Translations under genes and position numbers: made by a program | Assembly (NCBI RefSeq): GCF_019654915.1 | Contig: NZ_BPET01000002.1 | Coordinates: 62,001-126,000 of the forward strand | Origin: Shewanella sp. MBTL60-007 | GTDB lineage: Bacteria > Pseudomonadota > Gammaproteobacteria > Enterobacterales > Shewanellaceae | Direction of reading: 5' to 3' | DNA length: 64,000 nt | In this document: positions 42,886-51,546 of the stretch, in pieces | How positions within the stretch are numbered: the first letter of the stretch is position 1 | How the letters are laid out: each line of letters begins with the position of its first letter | The notes under the pieces: model-generated | The model's database searches: none | What the model was told of the DNA's origin: nothing | What the model saw: only the letters and a program-made list of their open reading frames with translations

Positions 42886-44031
42886 ATGAGTGAACTCTTC
42901 AAACTTGCAAACATTATTGCCACCCCACTAGTGATTATTGTTCTTCCCGTATTAATGTTTTTGTATAAATATCGGCATTCTGATAACAAAAACATCCATT
43001 TTATCAAGTACTCCTGTACCTTTGATGCCACTCATGGCTTAGCTAGGCAACCACTATTTTGGGTAGCAATCGTCTATCCAATAGGATTGTTCTTTTTTAC
43101 AGGGTCGTACGCTTGGGCTGGTACTAACTTTGATATATCTGCGACAGGGTTTAACCAGTTTATCGAAATAAGTAAGCTACCTCTTGGTTTGCTTGCACTA
43201 TCACTCCCCCTAGCAGTGTTAACTGCTAGGCTTCACGGTACAAAGCAGACCGCAATGCAAATAGCAAAAGCTAACGAACAAATAGCCAACACAGAAAAGC
43301 AGATTTTAGAAACTCAGCAGAAAAATAGAACTGACTTGTACCTAGCTCACTATAAACACCTTTCTGAGCACATTATTGAAATTGAAAAAAAGTGGGAAAA
43401 TGCTAGTAACCAAACTGTTCTAATGCCAGGAAAATCTCTAACGATAGATAAAAAACGATGCCACAGATATCTATACCCAAGTTCATCGCTCATTAATGGG
43501 ACAGGAAATATTTCATATCGGAGTTTCGATTATGCTGTTATGACCTTAGTATCTATACTGGATAAAGCGATCTACTTACTCTAGACTAAATGCTATAACA
43601 AGAAAGACTTTAGAGATTTTTTTGTGAATTCATCGACACTTTTAGACAATATGTTCAATTCATTATTTTTTAACGAATCAGTTGAAAGTATATTATATCG
43701 CAGAGGAACATTTCCTTTAGAAAATAATGAAGTTTGTTATTTCTCTACAATCGAAGAAGTCCTTTCAGTTAGTTCTTTTCTTGAAAAATCCCTACATGAA
43801 GTTTACAGTTTTGACACTGATTACGAACAAAAAATGAACGAAGAATTCAAGTGTAAAATGACTTTACTTTCAAATCTAATGTTTGATGATGCTATTAGAC
43901 AAATTGAACTATATCTAAATCAAGAGATCCATTTATTTTCAAAAAACCCTCCTGACTGGAGTGATTTAAGTAACGCCTTTAAGCAACAGGATAATGGCGA
44001 CAAAATGGCGGCAACCATTTCGAAAGGCTAA
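42886..44031 (+). pseudogene. Membrane-anchored protein interrupted by one amber codon
   Basis: Frame 42886-43584 (232 aa) and frame 43624-44031 (135 aa from a GTG) are in the same phase, separated only by TAG at 43582-43584 and 13 sense codons (TKCYNKKDFRDFF). Reading through gives about 381 residues. The N-terminal part has TM helices (IIATPLVIIVLPVLMFLYKY; PLFWVAIVYPIGLFFFTG; LPLGLLALSLPLAVLTARLH), then a cytosolic helix (TAMQIAKANEQIANTEKQIL, LYLAHYKHLSEHIIEIEKKW), an architecture also seen in membrane effectors of some anti-phage systems. Either broken, or read as two proteins, or amber readthrough. Confidence 0.78.
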
Positions 44032-44103
44032 CACCCACTAACAGATACTTAAACGTAACCATTTGAAAATATGAAAATATCTAGTAAACATGGGCTATTA
44101 GAT

Positions 44104-44157
44104 AGGATGTAGGCTTTTGGGCGCGGGTTCGAGCCCCGTCAGCACAACATCCCACCA
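44104..44157 (+). repeat. Degenerate third ssrA 3'-end copy (right boundary)
   Basis: AGGATGTAGGCTTTT and GCGCGGGTTCGAGCCCCG are preserved, but the acceptor end has diverged (TCAGCACAACATCCCACCA instead of CCGCCTCCACCA) and one T and one A are changed. It probably marks the right end of element 2. Confidence 0.8.
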
Positions 44158-44231
44158 ACACTGAGGTTAGTAATAACCTTCAAAGGCCGCTAAATCCTAA
44201 CTAGGTGGATTTAGCGGCTTTTTTGTATCTG
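44158..44231 (+). repeat. 74-bp att-flanking repeat, copy 2
   Basis: Near-identical to 38730-38803 (one base different). This copy adjoins host DNA and is probably the original downstream flank of ssrA, or a remnant of it. Confidence 0.88.
44186..44224 (+). terminator. Terminator in 74-bp repeat, copy 2 (probable original ssrA terminator)
   Basis: Same 12-bp stem GCCGCTAAATCC/GGATTTAGCGGC and six T as at 38758-38796. Confidence 0.85.
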
Positions 44232-44291
44232 CTATTCACACATCCCGTTAGTCAATTAACAAACACAAGTTTTCCACCTATATTTCAGGCA

Positions 44292-44320
44292 CAAAAAAAC
44301 CTGCACTAGGCAGGTCTTTT
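44292..44320 (-). terminator. Terminator after yjdM/phnA
   Basis: ACCTGC-ACTAG-GCAGGT hairpin, followed on the minus strand by seven T. It is 48 bases past the gene stop. Confidence 0.8.
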
Positions 44321-44367
44321 CATATCAACTTATGTTTCAAAGCAGCTTATATTTCAAAGTGAATTGA

Positions 44368-44709
44368 TTAGTTTTGCTTTCGTACAAACTTAGACTTAAG
44401 CATCATTTGGCCGTGGCCATCAACTTTACAATCTATGTCGTGGTCAGCATCAACGAAACGCTTAATAACCGCTTTAGTACCCACTTTCAGTACTAGAGAT
44501 GTGCCTTTTACTTTAAGATCTTTGATTAGCGTAACCTTGTCTTCTTCAGCCAATAGGTTGCCAACAGCATCTTTTAAGATGATAGCGTCAGGATCAACGA
44601 TAACTTCGTTCGGGTTCCATTCATGAGCACATTCTGGGCAAACTAGGTTTGAGCCGTCTTCGTATACATATTCAGACTCACATTTTGGGCATGGTGGCAT
44701 TGCGCTCAT
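44368..44709 (-). CDS. yjdM: YjdM/PhnA zinc-ribbon protein
   Basis: 113 residues of the PhnA family: N-terminal zinc ribbon (PPCPKCESEYVYEDGSNLVC, PECAHEW; C-x2-C ... C-x2-C) and the conserved C-terminal beta domain (VVDPD-like IVDPDAIILKDAVGNLLAEE, DKVTLIKDLKVKGTSLVLKV). Despite the old name, this family is not established as a phosphonate enzyme. First host gene right of the elements. Confidence 0.93.
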   Translation of the reverse strand: MSAMPPCPKCESEYVYEDGSNLVCPECAHEWNPNEVIVDPDAIILKDAVGNLLAEEDKVTLIKDLKVKGTSLVLKVGTKAVIKRFVDADHDIDCKVDGHGQMMLKSKFVRKQN

Positions 44710-45557
44710 GGTATATTCTCTTTAATAAGTAATCTACTGAGCCATACTTGATCTGCCACTTGTAAAAATGACCATCAATACGACTCGCATTTCAAAGACA
44801 TATTATAATCAATATTTTGAATATCAGCTAGATTCAAACCCCCATCCTGTGAGCCGGCCTCAATTTGCTTTTTTCTCGACATGATCTAGGTATCAGTTTT
44901 CCCTATCTCGGATTGGTTCAAGTACACAAATCACTTACAAATGATACGCTTCGTTTAAGTTCAGCTACCCTTAGTTTGCGCATTTAACAAATGTACAGCA
45001 CGATAGCAGTGGGCTATTCCCTCCCTCAGCCTTAAGAGCCACATCCAATCCTGCCGAACCATAGAAAAGTAATAAAGCGAAAGAAAAGGCTTATCGAGAC
45101 TAAGTCACGATCTTAATTAACACCAAGAGTTTGTTATCGCCGCAGTTAGGATATTGATTTTCTATCTTGCATAGCTATCTAGACGGGGAAATAAAAAGAC
45201 CCGCTAAAAGCGAGCCTTAGAGATGAGTGAAAAGCGCGTCGGGGTAGCTATACTGTCACACAGGGTTATGCCATATCCCTCGTTGACCGCGCTGTAAGCC
45301 CAGAAACTTACGCGGTTGCTGCTCTTAGAACCATGACCTATTGCCTACACAGCCGCTAGCTTATACCTACTAACACTTACACATCCACTAGTCGACTTCT
45401 TCTACCTACTACTTGCAATGGAAATCACTTTCTAAAATACGCTTTTCAATGCTAAGTATAGTCGAAATCTCCAACGCCACTAGTCTCTAGAGCCAATATT
45501 GATAGATCTAAATGTCCTTTCATACAGCTTCAATATAACCAATATCGACATTATGAC
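44710..45557. other. 848-bp intergenic region
   Basis: No gene longer than chance frames was found. It includes the yjdM upstream region at its left end and one minus-strand terminator at 45193-45216. The segment 45220-45420 has no convincing structure or coding frame. Confidence 0.5.
45193..45216 (-). terminator. Minus-strand terminator in the intergenic gap
   Basis: GGCTCGCT-TTT-AGCGGGTC (two G-T pairs) followed by five T on the minus strand. It may end the AraC/PEBP transcript 340 bases upstream or be left from a lost gene. Confidence 0.6.
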
Positions 45558-46388
45558 TTAACCTATGATTGTCTTCATATATTGCTTTAACGAGATCCCA
45601 AACTGCGACTTAAAACGTTGGCTAAAGCGAGCCTCAGACTGATAACCACAGCGTATCGCTAACTCAAGCTGAGACAGGGGGGCGCCGTTTTGAGCGCTAA
45701 ACGATTGCATAATACCTATGGCATATAACATTCTAACTTCGGCCAATATCACTCTAAATGAAGTTCCCTCTTTGCTTAAATGGCGTATAAAAGTCGCCTG
45801 ACTCATCGCAAAGTGGTGACAGGTGCTGTCAATCGTATGATTTGCTGCAGGCTCCATCGACAAAAAGTGACTAACTTGCTCCCTTAGGGTCAAGACATCA
45901 CTTTCAAACAACCTAGATAACATGCCAAGTTCATTGAGCTGCAAATAAAATGCATCCAAATAACATTGCTGCACCTCCCGGCTTAAATTTTGCTCAGCCA
46001 TGGCTATAAGCTGTGAAAAAGCAAAGTTTAGGCTAGTGTTAACGGCTAAAATGGGCGCCGAGGCCAAGCTCGTAACCCCCTCCTCTCTGTTAGCTATCTG
46101 TTTTAAGACTCTCTGTGATGGCAAGGATAGAAAAGAGACTTGTATCGATCGAAACTTGTCCTGATAGGGCTCATTAATAAAGGTAAGCTCTCGATTAGAA
46201 GAGGCAAGTAGCCAGTGGTTACGATCGAATGTCAGAGTTTCTCCCTGCCAAAGCAGAGTCTTAACACCTGTTGTTACCGCAATAATGCTCGGCGTATAAA
46301 CGGGGACGTTTCGTAAAGGCTGAGGTTTTTGCCCATAGAAACGCTCAATCTGAACCAATGATGCCAATCTTGCTCTCTCCTCTAGCAC
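45558..46388 (-). CDS. AraC-family transcription regulator
   Basis: 276 residues. N-terminal cupin-like sensor (~1-150, SIIAVTTGVKTLLWQGETLT) and C-terminal double HTH (CHHFAMSQATFIRHLSKEGT, then LELAIRCGYQSEARFSQRFK, SQFGISLKQYM). It lies 25 bases downstream of the PEBP gene on the same strand, so the two may form an operon and a local regulatory pair. Confidence 0.9.
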   Translation of the reverse strand: MLEERARLASLVQIERFYGQKPQPLRNVPVYTPSIIAVTTGVKTLLWQGETLTFDRNHWLLASSNRELTFINEPYQDKFRSIQVSFLSLPSQRVLKQIANREEGVTSLASAPILAVNTSLNFAFSQLIAMAEQNLSREVQQCYLDAFYLQLNELGMLSRLFESDVLTLREQVSHFLSMEPAANHTIDSTCHHFAMSQATFIRHLSKEGTSFRVILAEVRMLYAIGIMQSFSAQNGAPLSQLELAIRCGYQSEARFSQRFKSQFGISLKQYMKTIIG

Positions 46389-46413
46389 TCATATCAGTTA
46401 AATAGGTTAATGA

Positions 46414-46941
46414 CTAACGAACATAAGTTGCAGTCAACACTGCCTTATCTAACGCCATTTTATTAAGGGTGAACCCAACTACCGCAGGGGAAATATCTGT
46501 CGGCAGATCAATTTTAGCCTCAGGTAGCGCCCAAATGGTAAATTGGTATCGATGCATTCCGTCCCCCTCTGGTGGACATACACCACCGTAACCTGGTTTA
46601 CCGTAATCGGTTCTGGTCTCATGGCCCGCTTTAAGTTTACCAGATGCACCTTGGGCTAATGAGGTGGTTGTTGCTGGGATATTGAGTACCGTCCAGTGCC
46701 ACCAACCACTCCCCGTTGGCGCATCAGGATCAAATGCCGTAATCGCAAAACTTTTAGTCCCTTTTGGAGCATCACTCCAACTTAGCTGAGGTGATAAGTT
46801 GCCACCGCTGCAGCCCATCCCGTTGTACTCAAATTTTGATGACATCAACTGGCCTTCATTGATATCACTGCTCGTTAGTTCTAAGGCGTAGCTGTGAGCA
46901 GAGAAAGCGATTAAGGCGATAGATAAAGCAAGACGTTTCAT
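46414..46941 (-). CDS. Exported YbhB/YbcL-type PEBP protein
   Basis: 175 residues with a signal peptide (LALSIALIAFSAHSYA) and the PEBP-family core: LSPQLSWSDAPKGTKSFAIT, FDPDAPTGSGWWHWTVLNIP, GGVCPPEGDGMHRYQFTIWA. Bacterial YbhB-like proteins bind small anionic ligands; enzymatic function is not defined. Next to an AraC regulator. Confidence 0.9.
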   Translation of the reverse strand: MKRLALSIALIAFSAHSYALELTSSDINEGQLMSSKFEYNGMGCSGGNLSPQLSWSDAPKGTKSFAITAFDPDAPTGSGWWHWTVLNIPATTTSLAQGASGKLKAGHETRTDYGKPGYGGVCPPEGDGMHRYQFTIWALPEAKIDLPTDISPAVVGFTLNKMALDKAVLTATYVR

Positions 46942-47141
46942 TTTATGGTCCTAGATTACTAGTGAGTATGGATCTAGTTTAGCCAGAATACCGCACTAAG
47001 AAATCACACTAACTATCATTTATTGTCAAGGTTAGCGCTAATTTGACACTTTCTGTATAAAAGACCGCCCTACTCTGTCAAAATGATGAACCTAATATAA
47101 AAGTGCCTCCTCAACTTTTAGCTTTGATACTAGTAAGTCAC

Positions 47142-47864
47142 TTACTTAAGGCTGAAACCTTGGCTCTCAATATAATCTTGCATAAAGGGTCTGGACTCCT
47201 TACTTAAGGTAGCCGTAATTTGCTCCGACCAAGATTTCTGCTTGTTGTTGCGGCTTCTGCTTGCATAGTAGTTTCTTATATGTTGATCGTACCTCTCAAG
47301 CTCTTGCTTATCGAGGCTTTGATAACGTTCTTGATGGACCACTATACTCAGCGGCAGACGGGGTTTCATTTCAGGAACTTTGGCACTATAACCTAAGCAC
47401 ATACCAAATAGCGGTAACACATGCTTTGGTAAGCCAAGTAGCTCGGTGACTTGCTGAGGGTTATTACGGATCCCGCCAATATAGACACCACCTAAACCAA
47501 GAGATTCAGCTGCAAGTAGCGCATTCTGCCCCATGATGCCGGTATCAACCGCTCCAATAAGGGTCTGTTCGGTAAATCCAAGTTGGGCATCAGGGTGGAT
47601 CTGTTGATGGCGATTAAAATCGGTACAAAACACCAAAAACTCGGCGGCTGACTCCACATAAACTTGCCCGCCAGCAAATTCCGCGAGCTTAGCTCTTACA
47701 TCTGGCAAAGTGACTCTAATAATACTTGAACACTGTATAAAGCTAGAACTCGAAGCGGCATTAGCGCAGCGCAGAATTAACTCTAGCTTTTCATCTTCAA
47801 TTTTTTGCTCGGTAAAATGCCTAATCGAACGGTGCTGTAAAATAGCCTCAATAGTTGAATTCAT
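47142..47864 (-). CDS. nfsA: Oxygen-insensitive NADPH nitroreductase, NfsA-like
   Basis: 240 residues of the NfsA/Frp flavin reductase family: QHRSIRHFTEQKI near the start (FMN binding), FCTDFNRHQ, GVYIGGIRNNPQQVTELLGL and LFGMCLGYSAKVPEMKPRLP. It uses FMN and NADPH to reduce nitroaromatics or quinones by two electrons. Monocistronic by position. Confidence 0.9.
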   Translation of the reverse strand: MNSTIEAILQHRSIRHFTEQKIEDEKLELILRCANAASSSSFIQCSSIIRVTLPDVRAKLAEFAGGQVYVESAAEFLVFCTDFNRHQQIHPDAQLGFTEQTLIGAVDTGIMGQNALLAAESLGLGGVYIGGIRNNPQQVTELLGLPKHVLPLFGMCLGYSAKVPEMKPRLPLSIVVHQERYQSLDKQELERYDQHIRNYYASRSRNNKQKSWSEQITATLSKESRPFMQDYIESQGFSLK

Positions 47865-48167
47865 GCTCTATTCGCTTCCCTTGCCTATAAATTTAACTTG
47901 ATTCTCAAACCTCCTACAAAAATCAGACAACCTAAAACTAGTTAGAATTCAAAAACAAATAGAGAAAGCCGACACGCGAGTATGAGGTTTGAGGCAAAAA
48001 TAATCGGAACTAGCATCTAAATTATAATAAATCCCTCAAAAGCTTAACTAAAATTAAATGTAATTCATACTTATTGACCTGCCCACACTTCAGGACTAGC
48101 TTATAAACATGGTATCAAGATCACATTCTGTCATCTCGTTCGGCCATTACATTCATGGAGTATTCTA
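47865..48167. other. 303-bp divergent intergenic region
   Basis: Between the nitroreductase and the CBS protein. It must carry two promoters, but no clear boxes or operators could be assigned by eye. The CBS gene has GGAG before its ATG. Confidence 0.4.
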
Positions 48168-48728
48168 ATGAGAAATCTTGAATTATTTAGTACTGCTTCT
48201 ATCGATCACCTTATGTGGTCAACCAACGGATATGCCGCCAGGTTAGACTCGCCAGCCCTATCCATCTTTACTGATTTTGATCACTCCCAGCCAATGGCGG
48301 TGGACTCATCAACTAGTGCAATAGATACTGCCGATATCATGGAGAAAACCCATGCCTTTATGCGTCTTGTTGTCGATAAAGATAATCGATTTCTTGGGGT
48401 CGTAACCAAATACGAGTTATCCGATAGCAAGATGATGAAGATAGCGAGCCAACGTTCAACCAATATCAAAGACTTACAAGTCACCGATGTGATGGTGCCC
48501 CGCGAAGACTTGATGGCGCTAGATTACCATCAAGTTACTACAGCTAAAGTGAGTGATATTGTACGTTCATTAAAAGAAAACGGCTTACACCATATACTGG
48601 TTATCGACCATGAGTTGCACCATATCCGTGGACTCATTTCGGCCAACGATGTAGCAAGAAAGCTCAATGTACCCATTGATATCCAGCAACCACCATCATT
48701 TATGCAGATTTTCAAAGCGACTAAGTAA
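48168..48728 (+). CDS. CBS-domain protein
   Basis: 186 residues with a CBS pair: first ~40-85 (HAFMRLVVDKDNRFLGVVTK), second ~105-175 (VTDVMVPREDLMALDYHQVT, GLHHILVIDHELHHIRGLIS, ANDVARKL). Such stand-alone pairs bind adenosine nucleotides and regulate partners; the partner is unknown. Ends at a shared terminator. Confidence 0.9.
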   Translation: MRNLELFSTASIDHLMWSTNGYAARLDSPALSIFTDFDHSQPMAVDSSTSAIDTADIMEKTHAFMRLVVDKDNRFLGVVTKYELSDSKMMKIASQRSTNIKDLQVTDVMVPREDLMALDYHQVTTAKVSDIVRSLKENGLHHILVIDHELHHIRGLISANDVARKLNVPIDIQQPPSFMQIFKATK

Positions 48729-48798
48729 GCCCGCTTCAACTGCAACACTGACAGCGCCTTATCTATAGCCGCTCTAACGATACCCGAAATAAAAACCA

Positions 48799-48830
48799 AA
48801 AAGCCTTAGTACGCTAACACTAAGGCTTTT
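48799..48830. terminator. Bidirectional terminator
   Basis: Perfect 12-bp arms AAAAGCCTTAGT/ACTAAGGCTTTT with an 8-base loop, between the convergent CBS and EAL genes. Confidence 0.88.
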
Positions 48831-48846
48831 GTGTTTAAGAGCGAAA

Positions 48847-50361
48847 TCAGTACAGGTAAGCACTGAGTTCCTTAATAGGCAATGCCTTTGAATAGAGCCA
48901 ACCTTGGTGTAGGTTAATCCCAAGTGCTTTCAAGATCTCTGCCTGCTCTTGGGTTTCTACTCCCTCAGCAATGACCTTAATATTTAACTCTTTCGCAATC
49001 GCTATATAAGAGGCAATGAGTGATAACTTACTCACCGCCGTCCCTAGGTGGCTAATAAACTGTTGATCGATTTTAAGGTAATCGAAATCCAAGTTTTGTA
49101 AACATAAATTACCGCCATAGCCCGTACCTACATCATCGAGCTTTACCTTACAGCCTAACTCTTGACACAATTGAATGAACTGCTCAAGTTGCCGCCAATT
49201 CTTAATTGGTACCCGCTCGGTTAATTCGAAGCTCAAATACTCTACTGGGTAGCCTTCCTCGACTAACTCCCGTAAAAATGAAAGCATCTGCCCTTGCTCG
49301 ATCTCCAATGCGCTGACATTAATGCTGCACCAACGAATAATATTCGCATCCAATAACTCTCTTAGATCTGTCAAAGCCGTTTTAACAACCCAGCGAGTGA
49401 CCTCAGGCATTATAGGATCTTGTTCAAGTACCTCTATAAACTCTCCAGTATTTCGTACGCTTCCGTCTGATTTAAACCACCTTAATAGCACCTCAACCCC
49501 CACAACCTCTTGGTTTTGGTTATCGAAAATAGGTTGATAAACTAAGTTGAACTCCTTTTTCAGTGCTTTTAAAAAACGCCTATGCCAATAATATTGCCTT
49601 AACACTCCTCTTAGTAAGAGCCAGCCAACAAATAACATACCAAAGGTCAGAACTACACCGACAAGGTGATGTAACCACAATAAAGCTTTGTTATATAGGT
49701 TAAGAGAGAAGCTATAGGTCAACCCCGTGACTTCTGAGTTAAATTGCAGAGTGCTCCAATACGGAACACTTTTGTTTATCCTAAATAATTCATACTGATT
49801 ATTAGACAGGATTCTTAATGCCCCACAGTAATCACAGTCTTTCAACATTTCTTGTATATAAGGAAAAACATCTATACCGATTAACCCGCGATATTGCTCC
49901 GTATGTCGCCCTACATAGATGGGTTTCGTTGCATCAAGATTACGACTATTCATCTGCTGATATACATAGAGTCCATTTGTCATTGCGCTCCCCACATCAT
50001 AATAGGGTGCCTGTGGTAATGGAGAGACACCAAGCGCTGAGCAAGCAAACGGTTCACCTAAAAACTTAACCCAAACAACAACTAAGGTATCTAAAGTTAA
50101 GGTATAGTCTTTAAGAGTATCTATTACCTCTTGTGAGCAAGTATTGGCTTTTATCGTTCTCAGCTCATTCTCGACAGTTTGTAGGCTACGATTAGCACTC
50201 GCTAGGCGCTGACTATAGATGCTATCAAAATCATTAACTCTTACCTCTAGCTTAGTGTACAGCTGATACTCGGTCAGAATGTAAGAGATGACGGCACACA
50301 ACATTAATGCCGCAATAACCAGCCAAGGCAACACTCTTTTATCGGTTCCATAAGTGACCAT
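48847..50361 (-). CDS. Membrane CSS-motif EAL phosphodiesterase
   Basis: 504 residues from MVTYGTDKRVLPWLVIAALM (the ATG 5 bases after the preceding stop, AGGGG upstream). Two TM helices (~10-30 and ~230-255) flank a periplasmic CSS-motif sensor with Cys in KANTCSQEV and FACSALGVSPLP. The C-terminal EAL domain has all the key elements: VEVLLRW (E-V-L), INVSALEIEQG, FELTERV, KLDDVGTGYG, YLKIDQQFI and VIAEGVETQEQA. It should cleave c-di-GMP, gated by periplasmic thiol state. Coupled to a degenerate EAL gene. Confidence 0.92.
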   Translation of the reverse strand: MVTYGTDKRVLPWLVIAALMLCAVISYILTEYQLYTKLEVRVNDFDSIYSQRLASANRSLQTVENELRTIKANTCSQEVIDTLKDYTLTLDTLVVVWVKFLGEPFACSALGVSPLPQAPYYDVGSAMTNGLYVYQQMNSRNLDATKPIYVGRHTEQYRGLIGIDVFPYIQEMLKDCDYCGALRILSNNQYELFRINKSVPYWSTLQFNSEVTGLTYSFSLNLYNKALLWLHHLVGVVLTFGMLFVGWLLLRGVLRQYYWHRRFLKALKKEFNLVYQPIFDNQNQEVVGVEVLLRWFKSDGSVRNTGEFIEVLEQDPIMPEVTRWVVKTALTDLRELLDANIIRWCSINVSALEIEQGQMLSFLRELVEEGYPVEYLSFELTERVPIKNWRQLEQFIQLCQELGCKVKLDDVGTGYGGNLCLQNLDFDYLKIDQQFISHLGTAVSKLSLIASYIAIAKELNIKVIAEGVETQEQAEILKALGINLHQGWLYSKALPIKELSAYLY

Positions 50362-50365
50362 CCCC

Positions 50366-51094
50366 CTATGCCTTAACCGACTGAAAGCAAGTAAAGGGTA
50401 ATGCGAGTCCCACGCTGTAGTCTGCAGCATCAGCAATTCCCGATAATATAAGAGAGAACCCTCTCTCCCTCATGGTAAACAGAGAGTCGACGATCTCATT
50501 ATCTTGTTGCTTCTCTATTGCAATCTGTAAATTTTTACTATCAAACATTAAAAAATCAAACGGATAAGCGGTCTTTATATTGCTATCAAATTTACAAGCT
50601 AAGCAAAACTTAATCCCCGCGTCTCTTAGTAGGTATTTGATATGGGAAGTGTATTGACTCAACTCGTCACTATGATTTTTGAGTATTATCACCAGCGTCA
50701 TTTCGAGGCGGCGCAGTGCAGTCGCTAACGCAAGCAAAGCTTTAATGATCTCTGAGTCTAATAAGAAAATTCGCTCTACAGCTAAGAACAGCTGTGTATT
50801 ATGCAGGCTAATGTTGCTGTCCTGCTCTAATCGAATGCTAAGAGTCGCTAGCATTCTCTTATATTCATTGATATGAGCGAGATAATGCTGTGGTAATGGA
50901 CGAGACGCTAACTGGCCCTCTAGCCAACTTGACTTAATCTCTACGCCACAAAGTGTTCCCTTACGCTCAACGATATGACTAACACCGAAATGGTATAAAC
51001 ATGTTTGGTCTGCATCACTTTTTCTATTCAAAGAGCAGCTCTGCTTTAACATTTCATTTTGCTGCATACAACTGTGCTTAAAAAAACAATTCAT
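50366..51094 (-). CDS. Degenerate EAL-like protein
   Basis: 242 residues with the EAL-domain outline but without the catalytic residues: GVEIKSSW for E-A-L/V-R, QLFLAVERIFLLD in the NxS strand, FDFLMFDSK for DYLKID, and ERGFSLILSGIADAADYSVG for VIAEGVET. There is no sensor or TM. It likely acts by binding rather than hydrolysis, perhaps controlling the active phosphodiesterase encoded 4 bases downstream. Distantly similar proteins (YdiV-like) act as protein-binding regulators. Confidence 0.75.
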   Translation of the reverse strand: MNCFFKHSCMQQNEMLKQSCSLNRKSDADQTCLYHFGVSHIVERKGTLCGVEIKSSWLEGQLASRPLPQHYLAHINEYKRMLATLSIRLEQDSNISLHNTQLFLAVERIFLLDSEIIKALLALATALRRLEMTLVIILKNHSDELSQYTSHIKYLLRDAGIKFCLACKFDSNIKTAYPFDFLMFDSKNLQIAIEKQQDNEIVDSLFTMRERGFSLILSGIADAADYSVGLALPFTCFQSVKA

Positions 51095-51546
51095 CTAAAA
51101 AGGTTCTGATTTTATATAAAAATATAGAGCAACTAGCTCAAAGGGAGCGCGAATTTACGCCTAATCAAGCAGGATTTCAACAACTTTTTTGTATATAAAC
51201 CAAACAACTTCACAAAATCTTGCAATAGAAAAACTAATGAATAACAACTTTTCTAGTGTCTATGGGAGCTGCAGGACTTATGGCCCTGCCTTACTCGTAA
51301 TCAAACAGGGCAATATCATCAACAAAAAGAATCCTTAAAATAAAGGGGGAAACAAACCTAGTGAGTTCATAGGAATGTCATTACCTCTAAAAAGTGTTCA
51401 GCACTGTAGGCTAGCGAAGAAAGCCTAATCCAAATCAGCACCAATAGATTTGCACCTCAAGGTTGTTTAAGGCTATGCTGGCAGAGTTAGCGTTATGTAG
51501 ATCTTAGCCTGAAATCATACATTCCTGACCTTTGAGGAGTCGTCCA
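51095..51546. other. 452-bp intergenic region
   Basis: Divergent promoters of the EAL pair and the LpxR-like gene are expected here, but no boxes are clear. No gene or RNA structure was recognised. Confidence 0.4.

Larger units (their letters stand above)
38731..44157. mobile_element. Second ssrA-integrated element, about 5.4 kb
   Basis: Lies between the intact second att core and a degenerate third one. It carries its own integrase but no replication, packaging or structural genes, so it is a satellite-like or defence-type island rather than a phage. Genes: BRCT-TerB protein, four membrane proteins (one broken), integrase. The cargo genes are AT-rich. Confidence 0.8.

Noticed and set aside
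4339-44231. CRISPR arrays or tRNA genes within the elements
   Set aside because: No regularly spaced direct repeats and no complete cloverleaf were found. The only array-like repeat is the 7-bp tandem at 62912, which has no spacers.
45220-45420. Possible RNA gene in the long gap before the AraC gene
   Set aside because: Some GC-rich stretches, but no consistent fold or conserved RNA signature could be recognised by eye.
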